From NCBI GenBank assembly GCA_018816905.1, contig JAHIVB010000008.1:186001-250000 (forward strand): DNA of 64,000 nt. The letters run 5' to 3'. A program made the position numbers and the translations under genes. Position 1 is the first letter of the stretch, and each line of letters opens with the position of its first letter. Positions 26,552 through 35,934 of the stretch are shown in pieces. The notes under the pieces were generated by a model. It made no database searches. It was not told where the DNA came from and saw only the letters and a program-made list of their open reading frames with translations. The stretch is from Bacillota bacterium. GTDB taxonomy: Bacteria > Bacillota_I > Bacilli_A > Izemoplasmatales > Hujiaoplasmataceae.

Positions 26552-27676
26552 ATGATTGACATACTATTAAATTACGATATCAGTTTGTTTGCCATATTGT
26601 TATTATCGACGATGTTCGTGATTACTTTAATAAAACGTGATATCTATCGACATTCAACCAATATGCTTAGGGTTATCATCCTTGTGAACATCGTTTTATT
26701 AATTGTTGAACCCATGTCATGGATTTTTGATCATCAACCATATGTTAGTCTATTTATCAATTATCTATCCAATTTTTTGATTGTATTCTTGACCCCAGTG
26801 ATTATTGGTTTGTGGCAATCTTATTTGGATTACAAGATATTTCATGATAAGAAACGTTTGGTTCGAAGACATTACTATCAATTTGCTACTTATGTCATTT
26901 TTCTTCTTTTGATTGTGAATTTCTTTACCCCTGTTTTCTTTAGAATAGACTCAGGGGCGCATTACCACGAAGCTTCTTTATCTTGGTTTCGCTATTTATT
27001 AACTTATGCAGCATTCGTCCATGTTCTCTATTTCTCAATCTCTCACAGAAAAAAAATGGCGTCGAACGCCATAATTGGAATCGTAATGTTCTTTTTCATC
27101 CCAGCTCTTGGTGCATTTGCTCAAATCTTTTATCCTGACTTTTTCTTTAGTTTTACCATGCTTGGTTTAAGCGTTGTTTTGGTTTATATTTTCTTGGAAA
27201 CGACAAGTGGAAGTAAAGATTATCTCACAAATCTTTACTCTAGACAGACAATGGAAGATTATCTCCAAGCCATAACGAAAGATATTTCTCCCTTTGAAGT
27301 CGCCATGATTGATCTGGATCACTTCAAAGAAGTCAATGATTTGCATGGCCATTTAATGGGGGATCAAGTCTTAATCGCGTTTTCAAAAGTCATGGAAAAG
27401 GTGTTTATGAATAAAGCTTTTCTCGCTAGGTTAGGTGGAGATGAGTTCATCGTTGTCTATTTTTCAGAGAAAGAGAAAGTTAAATTAGAAAATTATTTGG
27501 ACTTGTTGAAAGCGTCTTTAAATACCGATTCACTTTGGAGTCAGTTTGAATTTCTGTCATTCAGTTATGGAACCAGCAAATTTGATGGAACCCAATCAAT
27601 GGATGATCTGTTGAAAGAAGCTGACCATAAGATGTATCAATTTAAGGATAAGACATATCAGGACAAATTGAATTGA
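26552..27676 (+). CDS. Diguanylate cyclase with an N-terminal seven-TM domain
   Basis: 374 residues. About seven TM helices occupy residues 10-217, resembling histidine-kinase-type 7TM sensor domains, followed directly by a GGDEF domain (about 222-370). Catalytic elements are intact: MIDLDHFKEVNDLHGHLMGD (metal and substrate) and GGDEF at 295-299. The product-inhibition RxxD site is absent. It should make c-di-GMP from GTP in response to a membrane or extracellular signal. Own GGGGAATT site and terminator; monocistronic. Confidence 0.92.
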   Translation: MIDILLNYDISLFAILLLSTMFVITLIKRDIYRHSTNMLRVIILVNIVLLIVEPMSWIFDHQPYVSLFINYLSNFLIVFLTPVIIGLWQSYLDYKIFHDKKRLVRRHYYQFATYVIFLLLIVNFFTPVFFRIDSGAHYHEASLSWFRYLLTYAAFVHVLYFSISHRKKMASNAIIGIVMFFFIPALGAFAQIFYPDFFFSFTMLGLSVVLVYIFLETTSGSKDYLTNLYSRQTMEDYLQAITKDISPFEVAMIDLDHFKEVNDLHGHLMGDQVLIAFSKVMEKVFMNKAFLARLGGDEFIVVYFSEKEKVKLENYLDLLKASLNTDSLWSQFEFLSFSYGTSKFDGTQSMDDLLKEADHKMYQFKDKTYQDKLN

Positions 27677-27678
27677 AA

Positions 27679-27708
27679 AAGACGCCATTTTTCTTGGCGT
27701 CTTCTTTT
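27679..27708 (+). terminator. Terminator of the diguanylate cyclase gene
   Basis: AAGACGCCA (27679-27687) pairs with TGGCGTCTT (27695-27703), followed by a T-rich tract. Confidence 0.9.
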
Positions 27709-27762
27709 AATTTAATATTAAGGATTAGCATTTATAATTTTAAACAAGAAAAGAACCAGAAA

Positions 27763-28650
27763 TTATACTAAGATAATCCATGCAATTTGAATGGCACCCG
27801 ACACATTGATTTCATTTTCATCAGAAGTGACAAATCCAAAATCACCTTTCTTACAAGAACTTTGATTGACTTGACCTTCACCGTCAAGTATGACAAAGAA
27901 GGTTCCATACGGTCCGTTCATAATAGTATTTGCTTGATTATATTGTTGAATTTCGACTTTGAATGTCTCATTTTCAACATTATGTTTGATTTCATCATCC
28001 GGGATTTTAACCGTGTTCATTGCTTTTCGAACTTGTAAAGGCCGTTTCTTTCCATGATATATTCGATCATAATCATAAAAACGGTATCCTACATCGCAAG
28101 AATGTTCTACTTCCAAAAATAAAGTACCCTTGCTGATGGCATGAAGTGTTCCGGCTTCAATCAGAAACGAATCGCCTTTTTTGATTGGAATTCTTCGAAT
28201 TAAATGATGATAATCGGATCTTTCGATATAATTCATGAACTGTGCTTTGTTTTTAGCATGATGACCGATGATGATATCCGTCATCGGATCACAGGATAAA
28301 ATATATAGGAATTCGTCTTTGGCAACCGTGCCTTCCTTCAGTGCTTGTTCTCCCCTAGGGTGAACCTGAATGGAAAGATCATCGAATGCATCGATGAACT
28401 TCACAAGGATTGGAAAGTCATCCAATGGATGATTTCCAAATAAATCTCGGTGTTTCTCCCAAAGTTCTTTAATTGTTTTTCCTTGGTATAGTCCGTTGGA
28501 TACGGTACTTAATCCATGAGGATGAGCGGAGATGCCCCAAACCTCACCTGTGCCTTCAACGCAATCGTAAAGAAACTCTGAAGAGAGTTTAGATCCGCCC
28601 CACATTGTTTCTTTAAAAACAGGAACGAAAAACAATATCAATTGCATCAC
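27763..28650 (-). CDS. manA: Mannose-6-phosphate isomerase, class I (Firmicutes type)
   Basis: About 292-295 residues, the short Firmicutes form. It interconverts mannose-6-P and fructose-6-P with a bound metal. Visible marks are PVFKETMWGG at the start, the metal-site SIQVHPRGEQALKEG, and the conserved EAGTLHAISKGTLFLEVE. The reading frame opens at GTG 28650 within its own GAGGTGATG; TTG 28639-28641 has better spacing and is the likely start. No sugar transporter or fru/man gene is adjacent. Confidence 0.93.
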   Translation of the reverse strand: MMQLILFFVPVFKETMWGGSKLSSEFLYDCVEGTGEVWGISAHPHGLSTVSNGLYQGKTIKELWEKHRDLFGNHPLDDFPILVKFIDAFDDLSIQVHPRGEQALKEGTVAKDEFLYILSCDPMTDIIIGHHAKNKAQFMNYIERSDYHHLIRRIPIKKGDSFLIEAGTLHAISKGTLFLEVEHSCDVGYRFYDYDRIYHGKKRPLQVRKAMNTVKIPDDEIKHNVENETFKVEIQQYNQANTIMNGPYGTFFVILDGEGQVNQSSCKKGDFGFVTSDENEINVSGAIQIAWIILV

Positions 28651-28714
28651 CTCTGATTTTATTATATCATATAATATGAAATGTAAAGTCGAAGTTAGGA
28701 AAATGGAGGGTTCT

Positions 28715-29647
28715 ATGAGACTCAGATTCTTAAAGACACAAGAGAGAGATTTAGAATCATTGGTTCAACTGTGGAACGATGGTGAAGTCATGAAATATGT
28801 TGGTTTTCCTCAAGGGCTTGATTATAACATGGAAAAAGCAGCACATTGGCTTGAAAACATCAATCAAAAAGAAAATACAATGCATTACTCTATTTATGAC
28901 AAAGAGACGTTCCTTGGAGAACTTTTCTATACTTACAAAGACGGAGAAAAAGCCATTGTAGATATTAAACTAATGCCGGGAGCCAGAGGAAAAAACGTTG
29001 GATTTCAAGGGTTTTGTTTTTTGCTGGATCAATTATTCAAGAATACATTAGCTGAAATAGTCACAGTCGATCCTCACAAAGATAATTTGAAAGCCATTCG
29101 TCTATACGAAAAATGTGGGTTTCAATACATTGACATACTCCTTTATGAAAAGCAAGTTCATAAAGTTTTCGATTTGAAACGCGAGCAATGGCAAAACAGA
29201 AGAATTCAAGCAATTCATTTTGTCGATATTAATCGTGATAACTATCGCAACGTGTTTAACCTTAAGGTTTCTTCTAATCAAGAAGGCTACATCGCATCAA
29301 ACGTCTTTTCGCTTGCACAATATGCTTTCGAACCCGAATTTGTGCCAAAAGCAATCTATTCTGATGATACACCCGTCGGATTCATTATGTGGTGTAATAA
29401 AGATGAAGACGACGGTTTGGTATGGATTTACAGGCTGATGATTGATCAAAGATATCAAGGTCTTGGATATGGTAAAGAAGCGATGAAACAAGCTTTGGTT
29501 CATTTGAAGTCAATATCGAAAGAAAAGAAAATTCGGATTTCTTTTGAACCGGAAAACACAGTAGCTAGAACATTGTATTCGTCCATGGGCTTTGTGACGA
29601 CAGGCATTATCGATGGCGGAGAAGAAATCTACGAACTGTACTTTTAA
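28715..29647 (+). CDS. Tandem GNAT acetyltransferase
   Basis: 310 residues from ATG 28715, which has GGAGGGTTCT; an upstream ATG at 28676 directly abuts a TATAAT (28670-28675) and is excluded. Two complete GNAT folds are joined. The first (about 1-150) has LMPGARGKNVGFQGF as its acetyl-CoA loop; the second (about 165-310) has MIDQRYQGLGYGKEAM (Q/RxxGxG/A motif) and NTVARTLYSSMGF. It should acetylate small amines or ribosomal/antibiotic-like substrates; specificity unknown. It is followed 12 bp later by an amidohydrolase, probably in one operon. Confidence 0.9.
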   Translation: MRLRFLKTQERDLESLVQLWNDGEVMKYVGFPQGLDYNMEKAAHWLENINQKENTMHYSIYDKETFLGELFYTYKDGEKAIVDIKLMPGARGKNVGFQGFCFLLDQLFKNTLAEIVTVDPHKDNLKAIRLYEKCGFQYIDILLYEKQVHKVFDLKREQWQNRRIQAIHFVDINRDNYRNVFNLKVSSNQEGYIASNVFSLAQYAFEPEFVPKAIYSDDTPVGFIMWCNKDEDDGLVWIYRLMIDQRYQGLGYGKEAMKQALVHLKSISKEKKIRISFEPENTVARTLYSSMGFVTTGIIDGGEEIYELYF

Positions 29648-29659
29648 AGGAGAAAAAAT

Positions 29660-31051
29660 ATGAATAAAATGCCTGCATTCATTGATTCACATTGTCATTT
29701 CCTTGGAATGGGTTATTCTTCGACATTAATCCAATTACAAGAAGTTTCCTCCATTCCAGAACTTCTCGATCTACTAAGACTACATTCGGATCAATCGATG
29801 ATCATTGGTCGAGGTTGGAACCAAGAAAATTTGATAGAAAAAAGAATCCCAACTTTGTCTGAACTCGACAAAGTATCTTTAGACGTTCCTATTTTGTTGA
29901 TTAGAACTTGCGGGCATGTTGTCATAGTCAATTCAAAAATGCTTTCTAAAATACAATTAGAAGGAAAACGATTGGATCCTTCATCCGTTCCCGAAGAAGG
30001 ATTGTTTGTTGAAGAAGACATCCATTTGGTCTATAACTGTATTCCCAAACCAACAAAGTCAGATTTATTAAGATATTTAAAAATCGCAGATCAAATATGT
30101 TTAGAAAATGGAGTTACAAAAGTCGCAAGCGATGATTTCTGCATTTTTGACATTCCTTATGAAACCGTAATTGAAGCCATTCTAGAAGCTCAAGATTCAG
30201 GTCAAATACATACTTCGATTACAGAACAAGTCAATCTTCCTTCCAAGGAACTACTAGAAGATTTCATCAAAAAAGGGTATCCGAACAAACGATACTCAAA
30301 ATTTAAAATCGGACCATTAAAATTGCTCGCAGACGGTAGTCTTGGCGGAAGAACGGCCGCCTTACATAAGCCATATTCGGATGATTTAAACAATCTAGGG
30401 GTTTTGAATTTTAATGATGAGGAACTGGTCGAATTAATCCAAATGGCAGATGATGCCGGTATGGACTCTGCAATTCACGTGATTGGAGACAAAGCAACAG
30501 ATCAAGTTCTGAAAGCCTTAAAAGCGGTTATTTCATCAAGTAAACGAGAAACACATCGTCATTCCTTGATTCATGCACAGATGGTGAATATGAATCAAAT
30601 AGAAACAATGAAGAAATATCATATCGGAGCCATCGTTCAGCCGATTTTTTTGAATAGCGATTTATCGATGATCAAAGATCGACTCCAAGATAGAATTCAA
30701 GAAACTTATTTATTTCATTCAATGTATCAATCAGGAATTACTGTCGGATTTTCCACGGATTGTCCGGTTGAAAATCTAAATCCATTTGAGAACCTCTTTG
30801 TTTCAATGAGCAGAACCTCTCTTAAAACACCGAAGTTAAAACCGCATTTATTAAACGAATCCTTCCGATTAGAAGAGGCGTTATCTTGTTATATATCATC
30901 AAATTTGGAATATATTTACGAGCAGGAACAAATAGATTACATTATGGTTGATTCTCTTCCCAACGAATTAGAAATAGCCAAAATTCCATCGATTCAAGTA
31001 CTCCAAACAGTGATTGACGGAAAGGTAGTTTATCAAAAATTGAATCTATGA
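29660..31051 (+). CDS. Amidohydrolase family protein (YtcJ-like)
   Basis: 463 residues with AAAGGAG before ATG. The fold is a metal-dependent TIM barrel of the amidohydrolase-3 type. The first metal ligands are in DSHCHFLGMG near residue 10; later His/Asp ligands are in SAIHVIGDKA, HSLIHAQMV and VGFSTDCPVENLNPFENL. Family members hydrolyse amides such as formamides. Substrate unknown. Possibly linked to the GNAT upstream in deacylating or acetylating the same class of compound, which is inference. The next feature is the T-box leader, separately promoted. Confidence 0.85.
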   Translation: MNKMPAFIDSHCHFLGMGYSSTLIQLQEVSSIPELLDLLRLHSDQSMIIGRGWNQENLIEKRIPTLSELDKVSLDVPILLIRTCGHVVIVNSKMLSKIQLEGKRLDPSSVPEEGLFVEEDIHLVYNCIPKPTKSDLLRYLKIADQICLENGVTKVASDDFCIFDIPYETVIEAILEAQDSGQIHTSITEQVNLPSKELLEDFIKKGYPNKRYSKFKIGPLKLLADGSLGGRTAALHKPYSDDLNNLGVLNFNDEELVELIQMADDAGMDSAIHVIGDKATDQVLKALKAVISSSKRETHRHSLIHAQMVNMNQIETMKKYHIGAIVQPIFLNSDLSMIKDRLQDRIQETYLFHSMYQSGITVGFSTDCPVENLNPFENLFVSMSRTSLKTPKLKPHLLNESFRLEEALSCYISSNLEYIYEQEQIDYIMVDSLPNELEIAKIPSIQVLQTVIDGKVVYQKLNL

Positions 31052-31074
31052 AAACATTTTCATTCAATTCTCTA

Positions 31075-31102
31075 TTGCATGAATTTGAATAATCTATATA
31101 AT
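31075..31102 (+). promoter_or_regulatory. Promoter of the T-box controlled transporter operon
   Basis: TTGCAT (31075-31080), 16 bp, TATAAT (31097-31102). Transcription would start about 31109, at the base of T-box stem I. Confidence 0.75.
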
Positions 31103-31108
31103 GGTATT

Positions 31109-31345
31109 CAAGCGATGAACAGAAGTAGTAATTCATAACCAATTCGTAGAGACCTTGTGGGTGGTGAAAACAAGGAAGAGGAATGAATGAACGTGTCTGG
31201 GAGCTTTCGAATCGAAAGATTATTCTCAGGTTTGAACGTAGGCAGGCGTTAACTGTATAAGAGCCGGAGTCTTTTTCCGGAATTAAGGTGGTACCACGGG
31301 TAAATCGTCCTTAGCATACTTTTGCTAGGGATTTTTTTTTAATAA
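31109..31345 (+). ncRNA. T-box leader, predicted tRNA-Arg sensing (specifier CGT)
   Basis: The T-box sequence AAGGTGGTACCACGG is at 31285-31299, with the TGGT bulge (31289-31292) that pairs with the tRNA ACCA end. Stem III is CCGGA/TCCGG (31264-31280). The terminator CCTTAGCA...TGCTAGGG (31309-31330) is followed by T9. Stem I has the K-turn GATGA, distal-loop GGGTGGTGAAA, AGAGA bulge and a loop-E pair, AGTA on the 5' side and GAA (31189-31191) on the 3' side. The triplet after GAA, the specifier position in known T-boxes, is CGT (31192-31194), an arginine codon. Uncharged tRNA-Arg should permit readthrough into the ABC transporter. Confidence 0.93.
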
Positions 31346-31392
31346 ATCCATCCAATCATTAGGATTTAAATAAATTTACAGGAGAGAAAACA

Positions 31393-32205
31393 ATGAAAAA
31401 ATTAATTGGTATTATCAGCATCGCATTACTTATCACACTGACATCCTTTATGAGCGGATGTACTTCCAGCAACATCTTCAACTACATCGTTGATGACAGT
31501 TACACAGACTACATTGTCATGGGGACCTCTGCAGATTATCCGCCTTATGAATGGCCGATGAATGTTGAAGGGACTCAAACGCTTGTCGGAATTGACATTC
31601 AAATCGGACTAGCGATAGCCGCAGAACTTGGTATGAACCTTCAAGTCGTCAATAAAGGTTTTGATTTTCTGCTGGATGATTTATCAAAAGGAAAAGTCGA
31701 TTTTGTCATCGCGGGAATGACCCCTACGGATGAACGTGCAGAAATCGTTGATTTTTCAATGGTCTATTACGAAGCGCATCAAGTCATCCTTACAACCTTA
31801 GAAAACCAAGATAATTATGCATCTATCGAAGACTTGAACCTCAACACCATTCGAATCGGAGCTCAAATGGGTTCGATTCAACTAGACTTGGCCGAAGATA
31901 CATTTCCAGATTCACAAAAAGTCTATTTACAAGCCGTTCCTGATTTAATTATGAAACTATCACAAGGTTTGATTGAGGCCGTCTTATTAGAACAACCAGT
32001 TGCGGAAGGATACCTTACCAATGTCGAAGGACTCGCCGTTTTGGAATTCGAAATTGGAGAACCCGATGGTGGTAGTGCTGTTGCTGTCGAAAAAGGGAAT
32101 ACAGAATTACTTGCAACGATCAACGCTGTTTTGGAAGATTTAATCAATTCAGGTGCTTTAGACATCATTGTTTCAGAAGCAATACTATTAAACTCCGGAG
32201 AATAG
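31393..32205 (+). CDS. Amino-acid ABC transporter substrate-binding lipoprotein
   Basis: 270 residues. The signal peptide ends in a lipobox with SGC (Cys about 22), giving a membrane-anchored binding protein. The family-3 solute-binding pattern is clear: MGTSADYPPYEWP, GIDIQIGLAIAAELGMNLQV, VDFVIAGMTPTDERAEIVDFS and the GGSAVAVEKGN segment. It belongs to the polar/basic amino-acid type. The upstream T-box reads CGT, so arginine is the predicted ligand. The next genes are its permease and ATPase. Confidence 0.93.
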   Translation: MKKLIGIISIALLITLTSFMSGCTSSNIFNYIVDDSYTDYIVMGTSADYPPYEWPMNVEGTQTLVGIDIQIGLAIAAELGMNLQVVNKGFDFLLDDLSKGKVDFVIAGMTPTDERAEIVDFSMVYYEAHQVILTTLENQDNYASIEDLNLNTIRIGAQMGSIQLDLAEDTFPDSQKVYLQAVPDLIMKLSQGLIEAVLLEQPVAEGYLTNVEGLAVLEFEIGEPDGGSAVAVEKGNTELLATINAVLEDLINSGALDIIVSEAILLNSGE

Positions 32206-32206
32206 A

Positions 32207-32884
32207 GTGGATTTCTCGTTTTTACTAGACCCCTATTACATTAATATTCTTTTACAAGGGTTATTGACAACGGTCATTTTGGCCGTTGTCAGCGTTGCTT
32301 TTGGAACAGTGATTGCGATAGGCGTTGCGCTACTACGGATGATGAAATCAAAAATCATTCGTTTTATTTTAGGAGCGTATGTCGAGATTATCAGGGGGAC
32401 GCCGATAGTCGTTCAACTGATCATTTTTTATAGTCTATTTCATGTCAAAGTGATTTTAGTAGGGAGTTATGATCTTTCTCCCTTCATTCCTGGAATGTTT
32501 ACTTTGTTCATCAATTCCAGTGCCTATATGGCTGAAGTCATTCGAGCTGGAATCAATTCCGTCGATAAAGGTCAGTGGGAAGCTTCGCGTTCTTTGGGAA
32601 TGACTTATGGAATGACTTTTAGGAAAATTATTTTCCCGCAAGCAATTAAGAATATCCTTCCTGCTCTTGGAAATGAGTTCGTTACCTTGATTAAAGAAAC
32701 AAGCGTTTTGATGTATTCGGGCGTAGCTGAACTAACGTATCAGGCGACAATGATAAAAAGCCAAACTTATGGATTTATGGAGAGTTATCTTGTCGCAGCT
32801 ACATTTTATTTTTTACTTACTTATCCGACTTCACAATTGATGAAGAGGCTTGAAAGGAGGTTGGCGAAGAGTGACCAATCATAA
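32207..32884 (+). CDS. Amino-acid ABC transporter permease (HisM/ArtQ type)
   Basis: 225 residues from GTG 32207, one base after the binding-protein stop, with GGAG upstream. About five TM helices; the signature [16 protein letters not shown] is the start of the polar amino-acid permease domain. The cytoplasmic EAA loop for ATPase contact is [33 protein letters not shown]. It probably functions as a homodimer. It overlaps the ATPase gene by 14 bases. Confidence 0.95.
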   Translation: MDFSFLLDPYYINILLQGLLTTVILAVVSVAFGTVIAIGVALLRMMKSKIIRFILGAYVEIIRGTPIVVQLIIFYSLFHVKVILVGSYDLSPFIPGMFTLFINSSAYMAEVIRAGINSVDKGQWEASRSLGMTYGMTFRKIIFPQAIKNILPALGNEFVTLIKETSVLMYSGVAELTYQATMIKSQTYGFMESYLVAATFYFLLTYPTSQLMKRLERRLAKSDQS

Positions 32885-33623
32885 ATTAATCATTGATGTC
32901 AAAAATGTTTCTAAAGTATTTAGTGATGGAACGTTAGCGCTAGATAACGTCTCATTATCGGTTAAAAAAAATGAAGTCGTTGTATTGATTGGGCCATCAG
33001 GGTCAGGCAAATCGACACTCTTGAGAACATTGAATCTTCTTGAATCACCTACGAAAGGAGAAGTCTTTTTTGATGGAATCTCCCTAACGGACGAGACAAC
33101 TGACATCAATCTTCTTAGGCAGAAGATGGGAATGGTATTTCAAGGTTTTCACTTATTTCCTCATTTATCCGTACTTGATAATCTTCGCATCGCTCCTGTT
33201 TCGTTAAAAAAACTATCCATTCATGAAGCAACGATTACTTCTGAATCGATGTTAAAAAAAGTTGGACTACTTGATAAAGCTAAAAATTATCCAAATCAAC
33301 TGTCCGGAGGTCAGAAGCAAAGGATTGCGATTGCTAGAAGTTTGACGATGTCACCTGAGATTATGCTATTTGATGAACCGACCAGTGCTTTGGATCCTGA
33401 AATGGTCGGTGAAGTATTGAATGTCATGAGAGAGTTAGCTTTGCAAGGGATGACCATGGTTATCGTCACCCATGAAATGCAGTTTGCTGAAGAGGTTGCT
33501 GACATCGTCTATGTGATGGACAAAGGGCAAATCATTGAGTCAGGAAGTCCTGAAATCATTTTCCATCAACCGCAAACTGAACGGTGTAAAGAGTTTTTGA
33601 AAAGAGTCATAGAAAAAAAGTAA
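32871..33623 (+). CDS. Amino-acid ABC transporter ATP-binding protein (GlnQ/ArtM type)
   Basis: 250 residues starting at GTG 32871, with AAAGGAGG ten bases upstream. Walker [11 protein letters not shown]-loop [17 protein letters not shown], signature LSGGQKQR, Walker [15 protein letters not shown] and the H-loop VTHEM are all intact. It powers uptake by the adjoining permease and binding protein. The three genes form one T-box controlled operon that ends before the ilvE promoter. Confidence 0.96.
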   Translation: MTNHKLIIDVKNVSKVFSDGTLALDNVSLSVKKNEVVVLIGPSGSGKSTLLRTLNLLESPTKGEVFFDGISLTDETTDINLLRQKMGMVFQGFHLFPHLSVLDNLRIAPVSLKKLSIHEATITSESMLKKVGLLDKAKNYPNQLSGGQKQRIAIARSLTMSPEIMLFDEPTSALDPEMVGEVLNVMRELALQGMTMVIVTHEMQFAEEVADIVYVMDKGQIIESGSPEIIFHQPQTERCKEFLKRVIEKK

Positions 33624-33701
33624 TTCTAAAAAAGAAAACCTTTTCATTGAGTGAAATTTCTTGTATAATACTATTGGATATTAGATGAGGAGGAAGATCA
33701 A

Positions 33702-34709
33702 ATGGATTACAAAAGCATGGGTTTTCAATATCACAGGACGAATCTAAATTATATTTCATATTATCGTGACGGAGAGTGGGACGATGGCATATTGCGCAAG
33801 GAAGACACCGTCACGATTTCATGTTTTTCTACCGCATTACATTATGGTCAACAAGTATTTGAAGGGCTGAAAGCTTACAAAAGAAAAGATGGAAAGGTAC
33901 AACTGTTTCGTCCTCAAGACAACGCAGAACGCTTTCACCAGTCTTGCGACAGGCTCTTGATTCCAAGAGTGACGACAGAAAAATTTTTGGATGCCATCAT
34001 CCAAGTCGTCAAAGCAAACCTGGAATTTGTTCCACCCTATGGCAGCAATGCAACCCTTTACTTGAGACCTTACGTCATAGGAGTAGGAGAAAATCTCGGT
34101 GTTCGTCCTGCGAAGGAGTACATTTTCGGTGTGATTTCATCACCGGTTGGAAGTTATTTCAAAGGCGGATTATCTCCTGTGGATTTCATGGTTACAGAAT
34201 ATGACAGAGCAGCACCCAATGGAACTGGAAAACAAAAAGTCGGAGGGAACTACGCAGCTTCTTTGTATCCAAACCATGTTGCACACGTCAATGGTTATGC
34301 GGACTGCATCTACCTAGATCCTCTGACACATAGTAAAATAGATGAAGTCGGTGCCGCAAACTTCTTCGGCATTACCAAAGACGGAAAATTCATTACTCCA
34401 AAATCCTCTTCGATTTTGGAGAGCATAACGAAAAAATCCTTAATGTACATCGCAGAAGAATACATGGGGATGGAAGTAGAAGAGCGAGATTGCCCGATTT
34501 CAAAATTAGAGGAATTTCAAGAAGCGGGAGCGTGCGGAACAGCTGCAGTCATCACTCCAATTGGCAGTATCCACTATCAGGGAAAGTCGCATATTTTCTA
34601 TTCTAGAACCGAAGTGGGGCCTTACACAAAACAACTCTACGATTTCTTGATTAAGATTCAATATGGGGATTTTGAAGGGCCAAAAGACTGGACAATCATC
34701 GTTGATTAA
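33702..34709 (+). CDS. ilvE: Branched-chain amino-acid aminotransferase
   Basis: 335 residues, the size of class II BCATs. It transfers the amino group between glutamate and Leu, Ile or Val with PLP. The PLP lysine is in GKQKVGGNYAASLYP (Lys179); other marks are ALHYGQQVFEGLKAY, YLRPYVIGVGENLGVRPA and the SSSILESITKKSLM loop. A TATAAT lies at 33664-33669. The upstream AGGAGGAAGATCAA site fits ATG 33702. Its terminator is duplicated about 2 kb downstream. Confidence 0.96.
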   Translation: MDYKSMGFQYHRTNLNYISYYRDGEWDDGILRKEDTVTISCFSTALHYGQQVFEGLKAYKRKDGKVQLFRPQDNAERFHQSCDRLLIPRVTTEKFLDAIIQVVKANLEFVPPYGSNATLYLRPYVIGVGENLGVRPAKEYIFGVISSPVGSYFKGGLSPVDFMVTEYDRAAPNGTGKQKVGGNYAASLYPNHVAHVNGYADCIYLDPLTHSKIDEVGAANFFGITKDGKFITPKSSSILESITKKSLMYIAEEYMGMEVEERDCPISKLEEFQEAGACGTAAVITPIGSIHYQGKSHIFYSRTEVGPYTKQLYDFLIKIQYGDFEGPKDWTIIVD

Positions 34710-34728
34710 GGGAAGGGATTCTTCCCTT
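34704..34728. repeat. Direct repeat copy 1 at the ilvE stop codon/terminator
   Basis: GATTAAGGGAAGGGATTC followed by TTCCCTT matches 36694-36717 except for one extra A. It includes the TAA stop of ilvE and its terminator stem. Together the copies bracket the ATPase/RloB-like pair, as expected if that pair was inserted at this site. Confidence 0.75.
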
Positions 34729-34738
34729 CTTTCTTTTT
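34712..34738 (+). terminator. ilvE terminator
   Basis: GAAGGGA (34712-34718), TTCT loop, TCCCTTC (34723-34729), then a T-rich tract. Confidence 0.88.
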
Positions 34739-34782
34739 CAGAAATTGTATTTCAGAATAACTGTAAAAAAATTACGATATTG

Positions 34783-34811
34783 TTGACAAAAAATTACAAT
34801 AGATATATAAT
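34783..34811 (+). promoter_or_regulatory. Promoter of the ATPase/RloB-like cassette
   Basis: TTGACA (34783-34788), 17 bp, TATAAT (34806-34811). AAAAATTACRAT is repeated directly about 22 bp apart (about 34766 and 34788), two helical turns, around the -35 box, a possible regulator site. The leader to ATG 34828 is only about ten bases. Confidence 0.8.
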
Positions 34812-34827
34812 GAAATGGGTGATTAAA

Positions 34828-35934
34828 ATGATTAAAAGTTTTTCAGTAAGAAACTATAAAAGTTTTAAAGATGAAATCGTTTTTGACTTTGGTGATATAA
34901 AAGATTACAAATTTAATTCTCACGTTATACAAAACAACTTGTTAAACTCAGCTATTATATATGGCAAGAATGCTAGTGGTAAGTCTAATCTAGGATTAGC
35001 ACTTTTTGATATCACTATTCATTTGATTGACAAAGAGCAGATTCCAATGCAGTATTCTGATTATTTAAATGGAAATAGCGATGAGCCTTATGCATATTTT
35101 TCATATTCCTTTATTTTAGATGGGAACAATATTAAATATAATTATCGAAAATCAGAAGCAGCAAAACTGGTTTATGAAGAACTTTACGTAAATCAAGCGA
35201 AAGTATTTTCGTATAATTTTGAAACCCATAAAAAAGATTTAGCAAATTTGTCACTTATTGATGCTGAGACATTGAATTTCGATTTCAGGGATATGAATAT
35301 CTCTGTAGTGAGATATATTGCGAATAATACATATTTGAAAAAGGATTCAATCATTAAGAAATTGGTCACGTTTGTAGGAAACATGCTCTGGTTTAGATCA
35401 ATACAAAATTTTTCCTATATTGGTTTTTTCAAAGGATCTGAAATCATCACTGAAAATATCATTAAAAACGGACTGGTTACCTCTTTTAAAAAGTTTTTAC
35501 TTGACATTGGGATTGATCTTCCGCTTGATATTGCTACAGATCCGATGGGCCAAAAAATACTAATTAACAAATTCAAGAATCGAATAGTGCCTTTTTGGCA
35601 GTCAGCTTCAAGCGGAACTCAAGCTTTAACACTGTACTTCTATTGGAGCCACAAATTCAGCGAAGTATCATTTTTATTTGTCGATGAATTTGATGCATTC
35701 TATCATACGGAATTAGCTGAAAAAATCATAGAGCACGTTAGCAAACAGACAGCCTTTCAGTCTGTATTCACTACTCACAATACTGCCTTAATGTCCAATC
35801 AACTGCTTCGTCCAGATTGTTACATGGTCTTGTCCTCAAACAAATTGACTCCTTTGTTCAAATGTACTGAAAAAGAATTACGTGAAGGCCACAATTTAGA
35901 AAAAATGTATAGACAGGGTGAGTTTCTTGAATAA
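34828..35934 (+). CDS. AAA15/21-type ATPase, putative defence protein
   Basis: 368 residues from ATG 34828; the open frame extends left into ilvE but precedes the promoter. Starts with IKSFSVRNYKSFKD, typical of OLD/RecF-like ABC ATPases. Walker A is GKNASGKS (46-53), the signature-like SSGTQALTL is at about 261-269, Walker B FLFVDEFDAF has Asp286-Glu287, and the H-switch is TTHNTAL. Such ATPases pair with a toxin or nuclease in abortive-infection systems such as AbiL, PARIS and RloAB. The next gene, overlapping its end, is RloB-like. Cassette flanked by direct repeats. Confidence 0.88.
   Translation: MIKSFSVRNYKSFKDEIVFDFGDIKDYKFNSHVIQNNLLNSAIIYGKNASGKSNLGLALFDITIHLIDKEQIPMQYSDYLNGNSDEPYAYFSYSFILDGNNIKYNYRKSEAAKLVYEELYVNQAKVFSYNFETHKKDLANLSLIDAETLNFDFRDMNISVVRYIANNTYLKKDSIIKKLVTFVGNMLWFRSIQNFSYIGFFKGSEIITENIIKNGLVTSFKKFLLDIGIDLPLDIATDPMGQKILINKFKNRIVPFWQSASSGTQALTLYFYWSHKFSEVSFLFVDEFDAFYHTELAEKIIEHVSKQTAFQSVFTTHNTALMSNQLLRPDCYMVLSSNKLTPLFKCTEKELREGHNLEKMYRQGEFLE

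Noticed and set aside
34663-34827. Upstream extension of the ATPase frame into ilvE
   Set aside because: It precedes the consensus promoter and lies across the ilvE terminator.
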